Shown: positions 45,346-55,138 of the stretch, piece by piece | Position numbering within the stretch: the stretch's first letter is position 1 | Layout of the letters: each line of letters begins with the position of its first letter | Source: Psychroflexus aestuariivivens | GTDB taxonomy: Bacteria > Bacteroidota > Bacteroidia > Flavobacteriales > Flavobacteriaceae | NCBI RefSeq assembly: GCF_004010055.1 | Contig: NZ_RQVT01000061.1 | Span: forward strand, 1 to 64,000 | Length of the DNA: 64,000 nt | Direction: 5' to 3' | Translations under genes and position numbers: made by a program | Notes under the pieces: generated by a model | What the model saw: the letters and a program-made list of their open reading frames with translations, nothing else | Told to the model about the DNA's origin: nothing | Databases searched by the model: none

Positions 45346-48300
45346 TTACTCTTCTAATCTGATATCTAATCCCAGACCTTTCAATTCATGCATCAATACG
45401 TTGAATGATTCAGGCAGTCCTGGTTCTGGCATTGGTTCACCTTTTACGATTGCTTCATAAGTTTTGGCTCTTCCTATAACATCATCAGATTTTACTGTCA
45501 AAATTTCTCTCAGTGTGCTAGATGCGCCATAAGCTTCGAGTGCCCAAACTTCCATTTCACCAAAACGCTGACCACCAAATTGTGCTTTACCACCAAGTGG
45601 TTGCTGTGTAATCAATGAGTAAGGTCCGATAGATCTCGCATGCATTTTATCTTCGATCATGTGACCTAGTTTCAACATGTAAATCACACCTACTGTTGCA
45701 GGTTGGTCGAATCTTTCACCAGTTCCTCCATCGAAAAGGTAGGTATGACCAAATCTTGGAATTCCAGCTTCGTCTGTCAATTCATTAATTTGATCTAAAG
45801 TTGCACCATCAAAAATTGGTGTTGCAAACTTTTTGCCAAGCTTCTGACCTGCCCAACCTAATACGGTTTCATAAATCTGACCGATATTCATACGAGATGG
45901 TACACCAAGTGGATTCAATACAATATCTACTGGCGTTCCATCATCTAGGAATGGCATATCTTCTTCTCTAACGATTTTTGCAACAATACCTTTGTTTCCG
46001 TGACGGCCAGCCATTTTATCACCAACTTTCAATTTACGCTTTTTAGCAACGTAAATTTTAGCAAGTTTTAAAATACCAGAAGGCAATTCATCTCCTACAG
46101 TAATTGTGAATTTTTCTCTTCTTAAATTACCTTGAAGATCATTCAATTTAATTTTGTAGTTGTGAAGTAAATCAGCAACAAGAGCATTTGTTGATTTATC
46201 GGTTGTCCAAGTTCCTTTAGTTAAATGACTGAAATCTTCGACAGAATTCAACATTTTTAAAGTGTACTTTTTACCTTTCGGTAAAGTATCTTCCCCTAAA
46301 TCATTTTGAACACCCTGAGCGGTTTTACCTCCAACAAGATTGAATAATTTTTCAATCAATCTATTTCTTAGTTCTTCGAATTTTACTTGATATTTAGCTT
46401 CAAGTTTATCGATTTCTTGTTTATCCTGAGCTCTTTTTCGTTTATCTTTTACTGCTCTTGTGAATAACTTCTTATCGATAACAACACCGTTAAGAGATGG
46501 AGATGCTTTCAATGAAGCATCTTTAACATCACCAGCTTTGTCACCAAAGATAGCTCTTAGTAATTTTTCCTCTGGTGTTGGATCACTTTCTCCTTTAGGC
46601 GTGATTTTACCAATCAAAATATCTCCTGGTTTGATTTCAGCACCAATTCGGATCATACCATGTTCATCCAAATCTTTGGTAGCTTCTTCAGAAACATTTG
46701 GTATATCACTGGTTAATTCTTCATTACCAAGTTTTGTATCTCTAACTTCAAGAGAGTATTCATCAATATGAACTGAGGTTAAAATATCGTCTTTGACAAC
46801 GCGTTCAGAAAGTACAATAGCATCCTCAAAGTTATAACCTTTCCATGGCATGAATGCCACTTTCATGTTTCTACCTAAAGCTAATTCACCATTATCTGTT
46901 GCGTAACCTTGACACAATACTTGTCCCTTAGAAACGCGATCACCAATACGAACAATAGGTTTCAAGTTAATAGTTGAACCTTGATTTGTTTTTCTGAATT
47001 TTATTAAATCGTAAGTTTTGTCATCCGTATCAAAACTGACTAATCTTTCATCTTCAGTGCGATCGTATTCGATAATAATTTTTCTAGCATCGACATATTT
47101 CACAGTTCCCTCGCCTTCAGCATTGATCAAAACTCTTGAATCTTGTGCAACACGTCTTTCTAAGCCAGTTCCGACGATTGGCGCATCTACTCTCAGTAAA
47201 GGAAGTGCTTGACGCATCATGTTTGAGCCCATCAAAGCACGGTTAGCATCATCATGTTCCAAAAATGGAATTAATGAGGCTGAAATTGATGAAATCTGGT
47301 TTGGAGCAACATCAATATAATCTACCTCCTTTGGGTCTACAACAGGAAAGTCACCTTCCATTCGAGCAATAACTCTTTCTGGAGTAATTGTTCCGTCTTC
47401 GTCAATTGGAATATTGGCTTGTGCGATTAGTTTCTCTTCTTCTTCTTCAGCTGAAAGATAAAGTGGTTCTGATTGAAAATCTATTTTGCCATTTTCAACT
47501 TTTCGATATGGAGTTTCAATGAATCCCATGCTGTTGACTTTTCCGTAAACAGACATTGAAGAAATTAAACCAATGTTTGGACCTTCAGGGGTTTCAATAG
47601 GGCAAAGTCTTCCGTAGTGTGTATAATGAACATCACGAACTTCGAAACCTGCTCTCTCTCTAGACAAACCACCAGGTCCAAGAGCTGAAAGTCTTCTTTT
47701 ATTTGTTAATTCTGCTAATGGATTGGTTTGATCCATAAACTGAGACAACTGGTTAGTTCCAAAGAAAGAATTGATTACAGATGACAATGTTTTTGCATTA
47801 ATCAAGTCGATCGGTGTAAAGACTTCATTATCTCTAACATTCATTCTTTCACGGATTGTTCTAGCCATTCTGGCTAAACCAACACCAAATTGTTGTGATA
47901 ATTGTTCTCCAACAGTTCTAACACGTCGATTAGAAAGGTGGTCTATATCATCTACTTCAGCTTTAGAATTTACTAATTCAATAAGGTATTTGATAATTGT
48001 AATAATGTCTAGCTTAGTTAATACTTTGCTATCCATACTAATATCAAGACCTAATTTCTTATTCATTCTGTAACGCCCAACTTCACCTAAATTGTAACGT
48101 TGATCGGAGAAAAATAATTTATCTATAATTCCACGTGCGGTTTCTTCATCAGGCGGTTCAGCATTACGTAATTGTCTATAAATATGCTCTACCGCTTCTT
48201 TTTCAGAATTGGTAGGATCTTTTTGTAAAGTGTTATAAATAATTGCGTAGTCTCCAGTAAGATTGTCTTCTTTATGAAGCAATATCGTTTTTGATCCGGT

Positions 48301-49158
48301 TTCTAGAATTTCTTCAATATGATCTTTTTCTAGAATAGTATCACGGTCTAGTACAATTTCATTTCTTTCAATAGAAACAACTTCACCTGTGTCTTCATCA
48401 ACAAAATCTTCATACCATGTATTCAGGACTCTTGCGGCAAGTTTTCTACCAAGATATTTCTTAAGACCGGTTTTTGAAACTTTTACTTCTTCTGCTAAGT
48501 CAAAAATTTCAAGAATATCTTTATCTCTTTCAAAGCCAATAGCTCTGAATAAAGTTGTAACTGGTAATTTTTTCTTACGATCGATATAAGCGTACATAAC
48601 GCTATTTATATCTGTGGCAAATTCTATCCAAGAACCTTTAAAAGGTATTACTCTAGCAGAATACAATTTAGTTCCGTTAGCATGGAAAGATTGGCCGAAA
48701 AACACACCTGGCGATCTGTGTAATTGAGATACAACTACACGTTCTGCACCGTTGATAACAAAAGTACCGCTTGGTGTCATGTATGGAATAGTACCTAAGT
48801 ACACATCTTGAACAATAGTTTCAAAATCTTCGTGTTCAGGATCTGTACAATAAAGTTTTAATCGTGCTTTAAGAGGCACGCTGTATGTAAGCCCACGTTC
48901 GATACATTCTTGAATAGAATATCTTGGTGGGTCAACAAAGTAATCTAAAAATTCTAAAACAAACTGATTTCTAGTGTCTGTAATAGGAAAGTTTTCTTTG
49001 AAGGTATTATATAAACCTTCGTTGGATCTTTCTTCAGGTTTTGTTTCAAGCTGAAAAAAATCTTGAAATGATTTCACTTGGATATCCAAAAAGTCAGGAT
49101 AATCCGGCTTGTTTTTTACGGAAGAAAAACTAATTCGTTCATTATGCATTGCTAACAT
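45346..49158 (-). CDS. rpoB: DNA-directed RNA polymerase subunit beta
   Basis: The 1270-aa subunit is complete, with [10 protein letters not shown], the rifampicin pocket, [17 protein letters not shown], the catalytic-centre lysine region [12 protein letters not shown], and [13 protein letters not shown] near the C-terminus. In the rifampicin-resistance-determining region the sequence is [20 protein letters not shown]: the residue equivalent to E. coli His526 is Asn486, while Gln513, Asp516, Arg529, Ser531 and Leu533 equivalents are unchanged. The first ATG fits the length of flavobacterial homologues. It is separated from rplL by a 159-base gap with a strong hairpin. Confidence 0.98.
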   Translation of the reverse strand: MLAMHNERISFSSVKNKPDYPDFLDIQVKSFQDFFQLETKPEERSNEGLYNTFKENFPITDTRNQFVLEFLDYFVDPPRYSIQECIERGLTYSVPLKARLKLYCTDPEHEDFETIVQDVYLGTIPYMTPSGTFVINGAERVVVSQLHRSPGVFFGQSFHANGTKLYSARVIPFKGSWIEFATDINSVMYAYIDRKKKLPVTTLFRAIGFERDKDILEIFDLAEEVKVSKTGLKKYLGRKLAARVLNTWYEDFVDEDTGEVVSIERNEIVLDRDTILEKDHIEEILETGSKTILLHKEDNLTGDYAIIYNTLQKDPTNSEKEAVEHIYRQLRNAEPPDEETARGIIDKLFFSDQRYNLGEVGRYRMNKKLGLDISMDSKVLTKLDIITIIKYLIELVNSKAEVDDIDHLSNRRVRTVGEQLSQQFGVGLARMARTIRERMNVRDNEVFTPIDLINAKTLSSVINSFFGTNQLSQFMDQTNPLAELTNKRRLSALGPGGLSRERAGFEVRDVHYTHYGRLCPIETPEGPNIGLISSMSVYGKVNSMGFIETPYRKVENGKIDFQSEPLYLSAEEEEEKLIAQANIPIDEDGTITPERVIARMEGDFPVVDPKEVDYIDVAPNQISSISASLIPFLEHDDANRALMGSNMMRQALPLLRVDAPIVGTGLERRVAQDSRVLINAEGEGTVKYVDARKIIIEYDRTEDERLVSFDTDDKTYDLIKFRKTNQGSTINLKPIVRIGDRVSKGQVLCQGYATDNGELALGRNMKVAFMPWKGYNFEDAIVLSERVVKDDILTSVHIDEYSLEVRDTKLGNEELTSDIPNVSEEATKDLDEHGMIRIGAEIKPGDILIGKITPKGESDPTPEEKLLRAIFGDKAGDVKDASLKASPSLNGVVIDKKLFTRAVKDKRKRAQDKQEIDKLEAKYQVKFEELRNRLIEKLFNLVGGKTAQGVQNDLGEDTLPKGKKYTLKMLNSVEDFSHLTKGTWTTDKSTNALVADLLHNYKIKLNDLQGNLRREKFTITVGDELPSGILKLAKIYVAKKRKLKVGDKMAGRHGNKGIVAKIVREEDMPFLDDGTPVDIVLNPLGVPSRMNIGQIYETVLGWAGQKLGKKFATPIFDGATLDQINELTDEAGIPRFGHTYLFDGGTGERFDQPATVGVIYMLKLGHMIEDKMHARSIGPYSLITQQPLGGKAQFGGQRFGEMEVWALEAYGASSTLREILTVKSDDVIGRAKTYEAIVKGEPMPEPGLPESFNVLMHELKGLGLDIRLEE

Positions 49159-49257
49159 CTAAGAAAGATTTTAATGCTTTGAATTTATGGAAAATTCATC
49201 AGCAATATTAACTTATAAAAAGTAAAATAAACACGTCGCGTATAGATACGCAAAATG

Positions 49258-49293
49258 GTTTAGACCTACAAGAACAAATCTTGTGGTCTAAAC
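49258..49293 (-). promoter_or_regulatory. Attenuator-like hairpin between rplL and rpoB
   Basis: A 15-bp stem with one bulged T (arms 49258-49273 and 49279-49293, outer arm GTTTAGACC) and a 5-base loop lies in the rplL-rpoB gap; a smaller hairpin GCGTAT/ATACGC follows at 49238-49251. The short T run after the stem makes partial termination plausible. In E. coli the same gap holds an attenuator and an RNase III site that set the ribosomal-protein to polymerase ratio. Confidence 0.55.
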
Positions 49294-49317
49294 CTAATAT
49301 AAAAACTGTAATTAAGC

Positions 49318-49695
49318 TTACTTAAGCTCAACTTCAGCACCTGCTTCTTCTAATTGTGCTTTAAGCGCTTCTGCTTCATCTTTTGCAACACCTTCCTTAA
49401 CTGGAGCTGGAGCACCGTCAACTAAAGCTTTTGCATCTTTAAGACCAAGACCTGTCAACTCTTTTACAAGTTTAACAACAGCCAATTTAGAACCACCTGG
49501 TGCTTTAAGAATTACATCAAATTCTGTTTGCTCCTCAGCTTCTTCAGCGCCACCACCAGCACCACCGCCAGCTACAGCAACTGCAGCAGCTGCAGGCTCA
49601 ATTCCATATTCTTCTTTTAAAATATCAGCTAACTCATTAACTTCTTTTACTGTTAAGTTAACTAACTGTTCTGCGAAATCTTTTAATTCTGCCAT
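49318..49695 (-). CDS. rplL: 50S ribosomal protein L7/L12
   Basis: The 125-aa stalk protein has an N-terminal dimerisation domain ([29 protein letters not shown]), an Ala/Gly-rich hinge (about 35-53) and the C-terminal factor-binding domain with [27 protein letters not shown]. It binds L10 as dimers and recruits translation GTPases. It lies 44 bases after rplJ and ends the ribosomal-protein part of the operon before the rpoB attenuator-like hairpin. Confidence 0.98.
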   Translation of the reverse strand: MAELKDFAEQLVNLTVKEVNELADILKEEYGIEPAAAAVAVAGGGAGGGAEEAEEQTEFDVILKAPGGSKLAVVKLVKELTGLGLKDAKALVDGAPAPVKEGVAKDEAEALKAQLEEAGAEVELK

Positions 49696-49739
49696 TTTCT
49701 ATCGTTTTAGTAATTTAATATTTAGTAATTAGTGCGTGT

Positions 49740-50261
49740 TTATTCTTCTCTTTGTGAAAGTGTTTTTAATATGCCTGAAAGTTTTCCTCCACTAGATTTA
49801 AGTGCTGAAATAACATTTTTGGCAGGCGACTGTAAAAGTCCAATGATATCACCAATTACTTCTTCTTTAGACTTGATATCAACAAGTGCATCTAAGTATT
49901 GGTCCCCAACATAAACAGACTCTTCAACAAAAGCGCCTTTAAGTAGTGGTTTATCATTCTTCTTTCTAAAGTTTTTGATAACCTTAGCTGGCGCGTTTCC
50001 TGTCTCAGAAAGCATTATTGAAGTGCTTCCTTTTAGTATGTCAGTTAATTCACCAAATTCTTTATCAACATTCTCCATTGCCTTAGCAAGAAGTGTGTTT
50101 TTAACTACCATCAATTTGACATCAGCTTTAAAGCAAGCTCTTCTCAAATCGGAGGTTAGTGAAGCATTTAGTCCTGAAATATCTGCAAGATAAACATTGG
50201 ATGAATCAGCTAACTTTGTAGTTAAATCTTGTATTACTATAGATTTCTCTTCTCTTGTCAT
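49740..50261 (-). CDS. rplJ: 50S ribosomal protein L10
   Basis: The 173-aa stalk-base protein has the N-terminal L11-rRNA binding domain (TREEKSIVIQDLTTKLADSSNVYLADISGL), a conserved VKNTLLAKAME, and the C-terminal helix that binds L7/L12 dimers. It follows rplA by nine bases. In many bacteria L10 autoregulates the operon by binding the leader before rplJ; the very short gap here leaves no room for such a leader between rplA and rplJ. Confidence 0.97.
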   Translation of the reverse strand: MTREEKSIVIQDLTTKLADSSNVYLADISGLNASLTSDLRRACFKADVKLMVVKNTLLAKAMENVDKEFGELTDILKGSTSIMLSETGNAPAKVIKNFRKKNDKPLLKGAFVEESVYVGDQYLDALVDIKSKEEVIGDIIGLLQSPAKNVISALKSSGGKLSGILKTLSQREE

Positions 50262-50270
50262 AACTTAAAA

Positions 50271-50969
50271 TTATTGCTCTGTAAATCTTTTCGTATCTAT
50301 TTGAATACTTGGACTCATCGTTGTTGCTATGTGGATACTTTTTATATATGTACCTTTAACAACTGAAGGTTTAAGTTTTACCAGAGTAGTTAGTAATTCT
50401 CTTGCGTTTCCAGCAATTTTATCTGCATCAAAAGATGCTTTTCCAACAGAAGCGTGAACGATTCCAGTTTTATCAACCTTAAAATCGATTTTACCAGCTT
50501 TTACATCAGACACTGCTTTTGCAACATCCATTGTTACAGTACCTGTTTTAGGGTTAGGCATTAAACCTCTTGGACCAAGTACTCGGCCTAAAGGACCTAA
50601 TTTACCCATCACACTTGGCATGGTAACAATTACATCTACATCTGTCCAGCCACCTTTAATTTTCTCTAGGTATTCGTCAAGACCAACGTAATCTGCTCCA
50701 GCTTCTTCAGCTTCTTTAGCTTTATCTGGTGTAACCAAGGCCAAGACTTTAACGTCTTTACCAGTTCCATGAGGAAGCGTTACAACACCTCGAACCATTT
50801 GATTCGCTTTCCTAGGATCAACATTCAGCCTTACAGCTAAATCAACAGACTCGTCGAAATTAGCATAAGCTACATCTTTCAACAAAGCAGAAGCATCAGC
50901 AACCGAATAAGTCTTAGACTTGTCTATTTTTGATTCTGCTTCTTTTTGCTTTTTAGTTATTTTCGTCAT
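50271..50969 (-). CDS. rplA: 50S ribosomal protein L1
   Basis: The 232-aa L1-stalk protein shows the signature [42 protein letters not shown] and an N-terminal region with [31 protein letters not shown]. It binds 23S rRNA at the exit side and in other bacteria represses its own rplK-rplA message. It follows rplK by 15 bases. Confidence 0.98.
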   Translation of the reverse strand: MTKITKKQKEAESKIDKSKTYSVADASALLKDVAYANFDESVDLAVRLNVDPRKANQMVRGVVTLPHGTGKDVKVLALVTPDKAKEAEEAGADYVGLDEYLEKIKGGWTDVDVIVTMPSVMGKLGPLGRVLGPRGLMPNPKTGTVTMDVAKAVSDVKAGKIDFKVDKTGIVHASVGKASFDADKIAGNARELLTTLVKLKPSVVKGTYIKSIHIATTMSPSIQIDTKRFTEQ

Positions 50970-50984
50970 ATCAATTTCGTTTTT

Positions 50985-51422
50985 TTAAAATGGTGCGTTA
51001 CCTTTTACAGTTATACCCATAGATCTAGCTGTACCAGCTACCATTTTCATAGCAGATTCTACAGTAAATGCATTCAAATCCTGCATTTTATCTTCTGCAA
51101 TTGCTTTGACTTGATCCCAAGTTACAGAACCAACTTTTTTACTGTTAGGTTCACCTGATCCTTTTTTCAACTTAGATGCTTCCATCAACTGAACTGCAGC
51201 TGGAGGTGTCTTTATAACAAAGTCGAAAGATTTATCTTTGTATACTGTAATTTCTACAGGCAAGACTTTTCCGGCTTTATCCTGAGTTCTACCATTGAAT
51301 TGCTTACAGAATTCCATGATATTCACACCAGCAGCACCTAAAGCAGGTCCAACTGGAGGCGATGGATTTGCAGCACCCCCTCTAACTTGGAGCTTAACTA
51401 CTTTACTTACTTCTTTTGCCAT
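50985..51422 (-). CDS. rplK: 50S ribosomal protein L11
   Basis: The 145-aa protein has the two-domain L11 fold: N-terminal [33 protein letters not shown] with the Pro-rich helix targeted by thiostrepton, and the C-terminal rRNA-binding domain ([43 protein letters not shown]). It begins 76 bases after nusG on the same strand. Confidence 0.98.
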   Translation of the reverse strand: MAKEVSKVVKLQVRGGAANPSPPVGPALGAAGVNIMEFCKQFNGRTQDKAGKVLPVEITVYKDKSFDFVIKTPPAAVQLMEASKLKKGSGEPNSKKVGSVTWDQVKAIAEDKMQDLNAFTVESAMKMVAGTARSMGITVKGNAPF

Positions 51423-51498
51423 TTTTAAATTTTTTGTTCGAATTGTTTTCAGTGGGAAGCATTAATATTTAAAAACAACTCATTTATTTATGTAACAC

Positions 51499-52050
51499 TT
51501 ATATTTTTTCAACTTGCATATAGCTCAATTCAACAGGAGTTTTCCTGCCAAATATTTTCACCATAACCTGAAGCTTTCTTTTCTCTTCGTTTATTTTTTC
51601 AATTGTCCCTGCAAAACTATTGAAAGGCCCATCTACTACTTTAACCGACTCACCAACATTAAACGGAATTGCAACATTTTCAGTCTTGGTAGAAAGCTCA
51701 TCGACTTTTCCTAGCATTCTATTAACCTCTGATTTTCTCATCGGAACAGGATCACCTCTTTTAGTCTCACCTAAAAAACCTATAACACCGTTCACATTTT
51801 TTATAACGTGACCGACTTCACCTTCCAAGTTAGCATTAACCATGATGTAGCCAGGAAAATAGACTTTTTCTTTATTAATCTTTTTTCCGTTACGGATCTG
51901 AACAACATTTTCTGTAGGCACCAAAATATCTTCAACATAATCACTCAAACCTTGATGAGCAATCTCTTTTTCGATATAATCTTTAACTTTATTTTCTGAG
52001 CCACTTATCGCCCTAACCACATACCATTTTTTTAAACCTGACTCTGACAT
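51499..52050 (-). CDS. nusG: Transcription termination/antitermination factor NusG
   Basis: The 183-aa factor has the NGN domain (KKWYVVRAISGSENKVKDYIEKEI, then PGYIMVNANLEGEVGHVIKNVNGVIGFLG) and a C-terminal KOW domain (FNVGESVKVVDGPFNSFAGTIEKINEEKRKLQVMVKIFGRKTPVELSYMQVEKI). It binds RNA polymerase and couples it to Rho or ribosomes. It follows secE by five bases, the universal secE-nusG order. Confidence 0.97.
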   Translation of the reverse strand: MSESGLKKWYVVRAISGSENKVKDYIEKEIAHQGLSDYVEDILVPTENVVQIRNGKKINKEKVYFPGYIMVNANLEGEVGHVIKNVNGVIGFLGETKRGDPVPMRKSEVNRMLGKVDELSTKTENVAIPFNVGESVKVVDGPFNSFAGTIEKINEEKRKLQVMVKIFGRKTPVELSYMQVEKI

Positions 52051-52055
52051 GAATG

Positions 52056-52253
52056 TTAAGATTTTACCCAGTTAAAATATTGTTTGATTGCATAACTAAA
52101 AACCTCATCAACACCCCAAATCGCGAGTGAAAATAAGATTGAAAATACAGCAACAATTACCATGAGTCTTTGACCTTCAGCCCAAGTAGGCCAAGTAACA
52201 TGGTTTCTAAGCTCATCGTATGATTCGCTAACGTAATTTTTTAAATTTGACAT
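52056..52253 (-). CDS. secE: Preprotein translocase subunit SecE
   Basis: The 65-aa single-helix form of SecE shows YDELRNHVTWPTWAEGQRLMVIVAVFSILFSLAIWGVDEVF: the amphipathic helix with the conserved Trp-Pro followed by one membrane helix, which clamps SecY. The ATG at 52253 is the correct start; the frame continues upstream without a stop, but that extension would translate the tRNA-Trp gene. The start lies 15 bases after the tRNA 3' end, so the two are probably cut from one transcript. Confidence 0.95.
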   Translation of the reverse strand: MSNLKNYVSESYDELRNHVTWPTWAEGQRLMVIVAVFSILFSLAIWGVDEVFSYAIKQYFNWVKS

Positions 52254-52267
52254 CTTTCTAAGATTTG

Positions 52268-52340
52268 CACGGGTTGAGAGGCTCGAACTCCCGACACCTG
52301 GTTTTGGAGACCAGTGCTCTACCAACTGAGCTAAACCCGT
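52268..52340 (-). tRNA. tRNA-Trp (CCA)
   Basis: A 73-base cloverleaf is complete: acceptor ACGGGTT/AACCCGT, D arm with AGCTCAGTTGGTAGAGC, anticodon stem CTGGT/ACCAG with loop CTCCAAA (anticodon CCA), and T arm with GTTCGAGCC. The discriminator is G. It lies between tuf and secE, its usual place in bacteria. Confidence 0.96.
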
Positions 52341-52409
52341 TTATAAATTCCATTTTTTTGGTTTGCAAAGAAACAAAATAATTTGCATTAAAAAAAATGA
52401 ATTTTAAAA

Positions 52410-52442
52410 AGTTAAGGTATCTCAAAATGAGACACCTTAACT
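52410..52442 (-). terminator. Terminator after tuf
   Basis: The stem AGTTAAGGT/ACCTTAACT plus inner TCTCA/TGAGA (one A/C mismatch between) with a 3-base loop spans 52410-52442; on the minus strand it is followed by TTTTTAAAA. It separates tuf from the tRNA-Trp-secE segment and is probably partial or followed by a second promoter, which I could not find. Confidence 0.75.
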
Positions 52443-52465
52443 GATAAATTATTTATTGATAATAA

Positions 52466-53650
52466 TTATAAAATTTCAGTCACCTGACCTGCACCAACTG
52501 TACGACCACCTTCACGAATAGCGAATCTAAGTCCTACATTCAATGCAATTGGCTGAATCAAATCGACTGTAATAGTTAAGTTATCACCAGGCATAACCAT
52601 TTCAACTCCATCAGGAAGGTTTATTGTACCAGTAACATCTGTAGTTCTCACATAAAATTGAGGTCTGTAGTTGTTATGGAATGGAGTATGACGTCCACCT
52701 TCTTCTTTTTTCAAGATATAAACCTCAGCTTTGAATTTTCCATGCGGCTTGATAGATCCTGGCTTAGCAATTACCATACCTCTAGAAATTTGGCTTTTCT
52801 CAATACCTCTTAACAAGATACCAACATTATCACCAGCTTCACCTCTATCTAAAATTTTACGGAACATTTCAACTCCAGTAATTGTAGATTTAAGGTTTTC
52901 AGCACCCATACCATTTATTTCAACAGGATCACCTGTATTAGCTACACCAGTCTCAATACGACCAGTAGCAACAGTTCCACGACCAGTAATTGAAAATACA
53001 TCTTCAACAGGCATTAAGAAATCTTTCTCAACATCACGCTCAGGCAATTCGATCCAATCATCCACTGCATTCATCAAGTCCATAACTGTGTTTGCCCACT
53101 TTTCGTCACCTTCCAAAGCACCTAAAGCAGATCCAGAGATTACAGGACCATTATCACCATCATATTCATAGAAAGAAAGCAAATCTCTTACTTCCATTTC
53201 AACTAACTCTAAAAGCTCCTCATCATCAACAAGGTCTACTTTGTTCAAGAAAACAACAATTCTAGGAATACCAACTTGACGTCCAAGCAAAATGTGCTCA
53301 CGAGTTTGAGGCATTGGACCATCAGTAGCTGCAACAACTAAGATAGCGCCGTCCATTTGAGCAGCACCAGTAACCATGTTCTTTACGTAATCCGCGTGAC
53401 CAGGACAGTCAACGTGAGCATAGTGACGATTTTCAGTTTGATATTCAACGTGAGAAGAGTTAATGGTAATACCACGCTCTTTTTCCTCTGGTGCATTATC
53501 AATTTGATCAAAAGCACTAGCTTCCGAATAACCTTTATCTGCAAGAACTTTAGTAATAGCAGCTGTAAGTGTAGTTTTTCCGTGATCGACGTGACCAATT
53601 GTACCGATATTTAAGTGCGGTTTGGAACGATCAAAATTTTCCTTTGCCAT
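52466..53650 (-). CDS. tuf: Elongation factor Tu
   Basis: The 394-aa GTPase delivers aminoacyl-tRNA to the ribosome. It has G1 GHVDHGKTT, the switch I region with [15 protein letters not shown]3 DCPGHADY, G4 NKVD and G5 SGSALGA, then domain II and III landmarks ([18 protein letters not shown] and [13 protein letters not shown] at the end). It lies downstream of four tRNA genes in the order found around tufB of E. coli. Only one tuf copy is in the window. Confidence 0.98.
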   Translation of the reverse strand: MAKENFDRSKPHLNIGTIGHVDHGKTTLTAAITKVLADKGYSEASAFDQIDNAPEEKERGITINSSHVEYQTENRHYAHVDCPGHADYVKNMVTGAAQMDGAILVVAATDGPMPQTREHILLGRQVGIPRIVVFLNKVDLVDDEELLELVEMEVRDLLSFYEYDGDNGPVISGSALGALEGDEKWANTVMDLMNAVDDWIELPERDVEKDFLMPVEDVFSITGRGTVATGRIETGVANTGDPVEINGMGAENLKSTITGVEMFRKILDRGEAGDNVGILLRGIEKSQISRGMVIAKPGSIKPHGKFKAEVYILKKEEGGRHTPFHNNYRPQFYVRTTDVTGTINLPDGVEMVMPGDNLTITVDLIQPIALNVGLRFAIREGGRTVGAGQVTEIL

Positions 53651-53744
53651 AGTAGTAAATTATTTAATCTTAGTTATATATTAGTGTTAACGTTTATAAC
53701 AACATAAAAAGCCAACAAAACCAGGTTTTGAGACTTTAAAATTG

Positions 53745-53816
53745 AGCCAACGACGAGAATTGAACTCGTGACCTTTTCCTTACCAAGGAAACGCTCTACC
53801 CCTGAGCTACGTCGGC
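53745..53816 (-). tRNA. tRNA-Thr (GGT)
   Basis: A 72-base cloverleaf has acceptor GCCGACG pairing CGTTGGC (one G/T pair), D arm TAGCTCAGGGGTAGAGC, anticodon stem TTTCC/GGAAA with loop TTGGTAA (anticodon GGT), and T loop GTTCAATTC. The discriminator is T. It is the last tRNA before tuf. Confidence 0.95.
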
Positions 53817-53844
53817 AAATCAAGCACAAATTAAAATAAAAAAG

Positions 53845-53917
53845 AGCGGAAGACCGGGTTCGAACCGGCGACATTCAGCTTGGAAGGCTGACGCTCTACC
53901 AACTGAGCTACTTCCGC
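53845..53917 (-). tRNA. tRNA-Gly (TCC)
   Basis: A 73-base cloverleaf has acceptor GCGGAAG/CTTCCGC, D arm AGCTCAGTTGGTAGAGC, anticodon stem TCAGC/GCTGA with loop CTTCCAA (anticodon TCC) and T arm CCGGTTCGAACCCGG. The discriminator is T. Confidence 0.96.
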
Positions 53918-53962
53918 TTATTAATTATTTCAATCCAAACCCGAAATTATCCGACTTGGTTG

Positions 53963-54044
53963 TGGGGAGAGCAGGATTCGAACCTGCGAAGGTGAAACCA
54001 ACAGATTTACAGTCTGTCCTCGTTGGCCGCTTGAGTATCTCCCC
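53963..54044 (-). tRNA. tRNA-Tyr (GTA)
   Basis: An 82-base cloverleaf with a long variable arm has acceptor GGGGAGA/TCTCCCC, anticodon stem ACAGA/TCTGT with loop CTGTAAA (anticodon GTA), and T arm GCAGGTTCGAATCCTGC. The discriminator is A. The class II variable arm is that expected of bacterial tRNA-Tyr. Confidence 0.96.
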
Positions 54045-54063
54045 AAAACTTTCTGAAAATATG

Positions 54064-54137
54064 AGCCGATGGAGGGACTCGAACCCACGACCTGCTGATT
54101 ACAAATCAGCTGCTCTAGCCAGCTGAGCTACATCGGC
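54064..54137 (-). tRNA. tRNA-Thr (TGT)
   Basis: A 74-base cloverleaf has acceptor GCCGATG/CATCGGC, D arm AGCTCAGCTGGCTAGAGC, anticodon stem GCTGA/TCAGC with loop TTTGTAA (anticodon TGT) and T arm GTGGGTTCGAGTCCCTC. The discriminator is T. It is the first gene of the tRNA-tuf transcript. Confidence 0.96.
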
Positions 54138-54177
54138 TTTTCAGTATGTCAACTTGTTACTTTTTCGTAACGGGTTG

Positions 54178-54185
54178 CAAATATA
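54178..54185 (-). promoter_or_regulatory. Candidate promoter (-7) of the tRNA-tuf cluster
   Basis: On the minus strand TATATTTG matches TAnnTTTG exactly and predicts a start near 54171, about 34 bases before the first tRNA. A very A/T-rich stretch lies upstream, with A and T runs that could act as an UP element; no clear -33 TTG at the right distance is seen. A small hairpin GTTAC/GTAAC (54156-54171) lies in the leader. Confidence 0.5.
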
Positions 54186-54244
54186 AAACGAAAATTGGTA
54201 TCTGAAAATTATTTTTTACTTTTTTTTCAAAAAATTCAATTTTC

Positions 54245-55138
54245 CTATTTTTTATTTATTTTCGATCTTGGATGAGCTGAACTGTGGGCTTTGGTAAGCT
54301 CTTTTAGACTGTTTTGTGTATAAACCTGAGTGGATGCTAAGCTGCTATGTCCCAAAAGTTCTTTTATAGCTGTAATATCCGCTCCTTTTTCAAGCAAATG
54401 GTTTGCAAATGTATGACGTAATAAATGTGGGCTTTGTTTTTTCTTTGTGGATATTTTTGAAAAATAATTCTGAATAACTCTATGAATTAAATTCGGATAA
54501 GCTGGTTTGCCTTTATTCGTGAGAATTAAATTTTCACAAGATTTATCAGCAACTTGTGATCGTTCTGAAATATACTTTGTCAATAAGTTTCTAGCACTTT
54601 TCAATAATGGAACTAGCCTTTGCTTGTTTCGTTTACCATGAATTCTAACTTGATTTTCTGCTAAATCCAAATCATCTAATTTCAAATCAATTAATTCTTG
54701 GCGACGCATACCTGTCATGTATAACAATTCTATAATAACATGGTCGCGTAAACCTTCAAAAGTTTCATCGGTATAGATTTCGTTTAGTTGATTGACTTCT
54801 TTAGTTGAAAATGCATTTTGTTGCCTTTTTGGTGTTTTAAGGACTTGATGTTTAGCTAATGGATTGCTTTCTATGACTTTTACTTTCAGTAAAAACTTAT
54901 AATATGTTTTTAAGCTAGAAATCTTTCGATTAATGCTTTTATTTTCTAAATCCCTATTTACAAGTTCAACAATCCATTGTCTAATCATTGAATAATTGGC
55001 AATCTCTAAATTAGAATTATCAAATTCAATGTCAAGAAAATTTTGAAATTGAATTAAATCTGATTCATAAGCCTTCAAGGTTAGCTTAGAATAGTTTTTC
55101 TCATGAGAAAGATATTCTACAAATTTAAAAATTGACAT
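54245..55138 (-). CDS. xerC: XerC/XerD-type tyrosine recombinase
   Basis: The 297-aa recombinase has the N-terminal SAM-like core-binding domain (FVEYLSHEKNYSKLTLKAYESDLIQF) and the catalytic domain with all active residues: Arg145 (TGMRR), Lys169 in the beta-hairpin HGKRNKQR, His238 and Arg241 (HLLRHTFA), His264 (LLGHSS) and nucleophile Tyr273. With a partner it resolves chromosome dimers at dif. Its place next to the tRNA-tuf cluster is typical of flavobacteria and argues for a housekeeping Xer rather than a mobile-element integrase. Which of the two Xer proteins it is cannot be settled from the sequence alone. Confidence 0.9.
   Translation of the reverse strand: MSIFKFVEYLSHEKNYSKLTLKAYESDLIQFQNFLDIEFDNSNLEIANYSMIRQWIVELVNRDLENKSINRKISSLKTYYKFLLKVKVIESNPLAKHQVLKTPKRQQNAFSTKEVNQLNEIYTDETFEGLRDHVIIELLYMTGMRRQELIDLKLDDLDLAENQVRIHGKRNKQRLVPLLKSARNLLTKYISERSQVADKSCENLILTNKGKPAYPNLIHRVIQNYFSKISTKKKQSPHLLRHTFANHLLEKGADITAIKELLGHSSLASTQVYTQNSLKELTKAHSSAHPRSKINKK

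Noticed and set aside
41199-48589. Many 60-100 codon plus-strand frames opposite rpoC and rpoB
   Set aside because: They lie wholly inside conserved essential genes on the other strand, are hydrophobic or Ser-rich shadow translations and have no promoter or neighbours.
52254-52325. Upstream extension of secE in the same frame
   Set aside because: The extra 24 codons would be the complement of the tRNA-Trp gene; SecE begins at 52253 with the normal 65-aa length.
53674-53874. 66-aa frame on the minus strand over the tRNA genes
   Set aside because: It translates tRNA-Thr and tRNA-Gly sequence; the protein-like stretch is an artefact of tRNA arms.
54245-55138. Tyrosine recombinase as integrase of a mobile element beside a tRNA cluster
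   Set aside because: Its size, sequence and position fit the housekeeping XerC/D of flavobacteria; I see no duplicated tRNA end or attachment-site repeat and no cargo of a mobile island.
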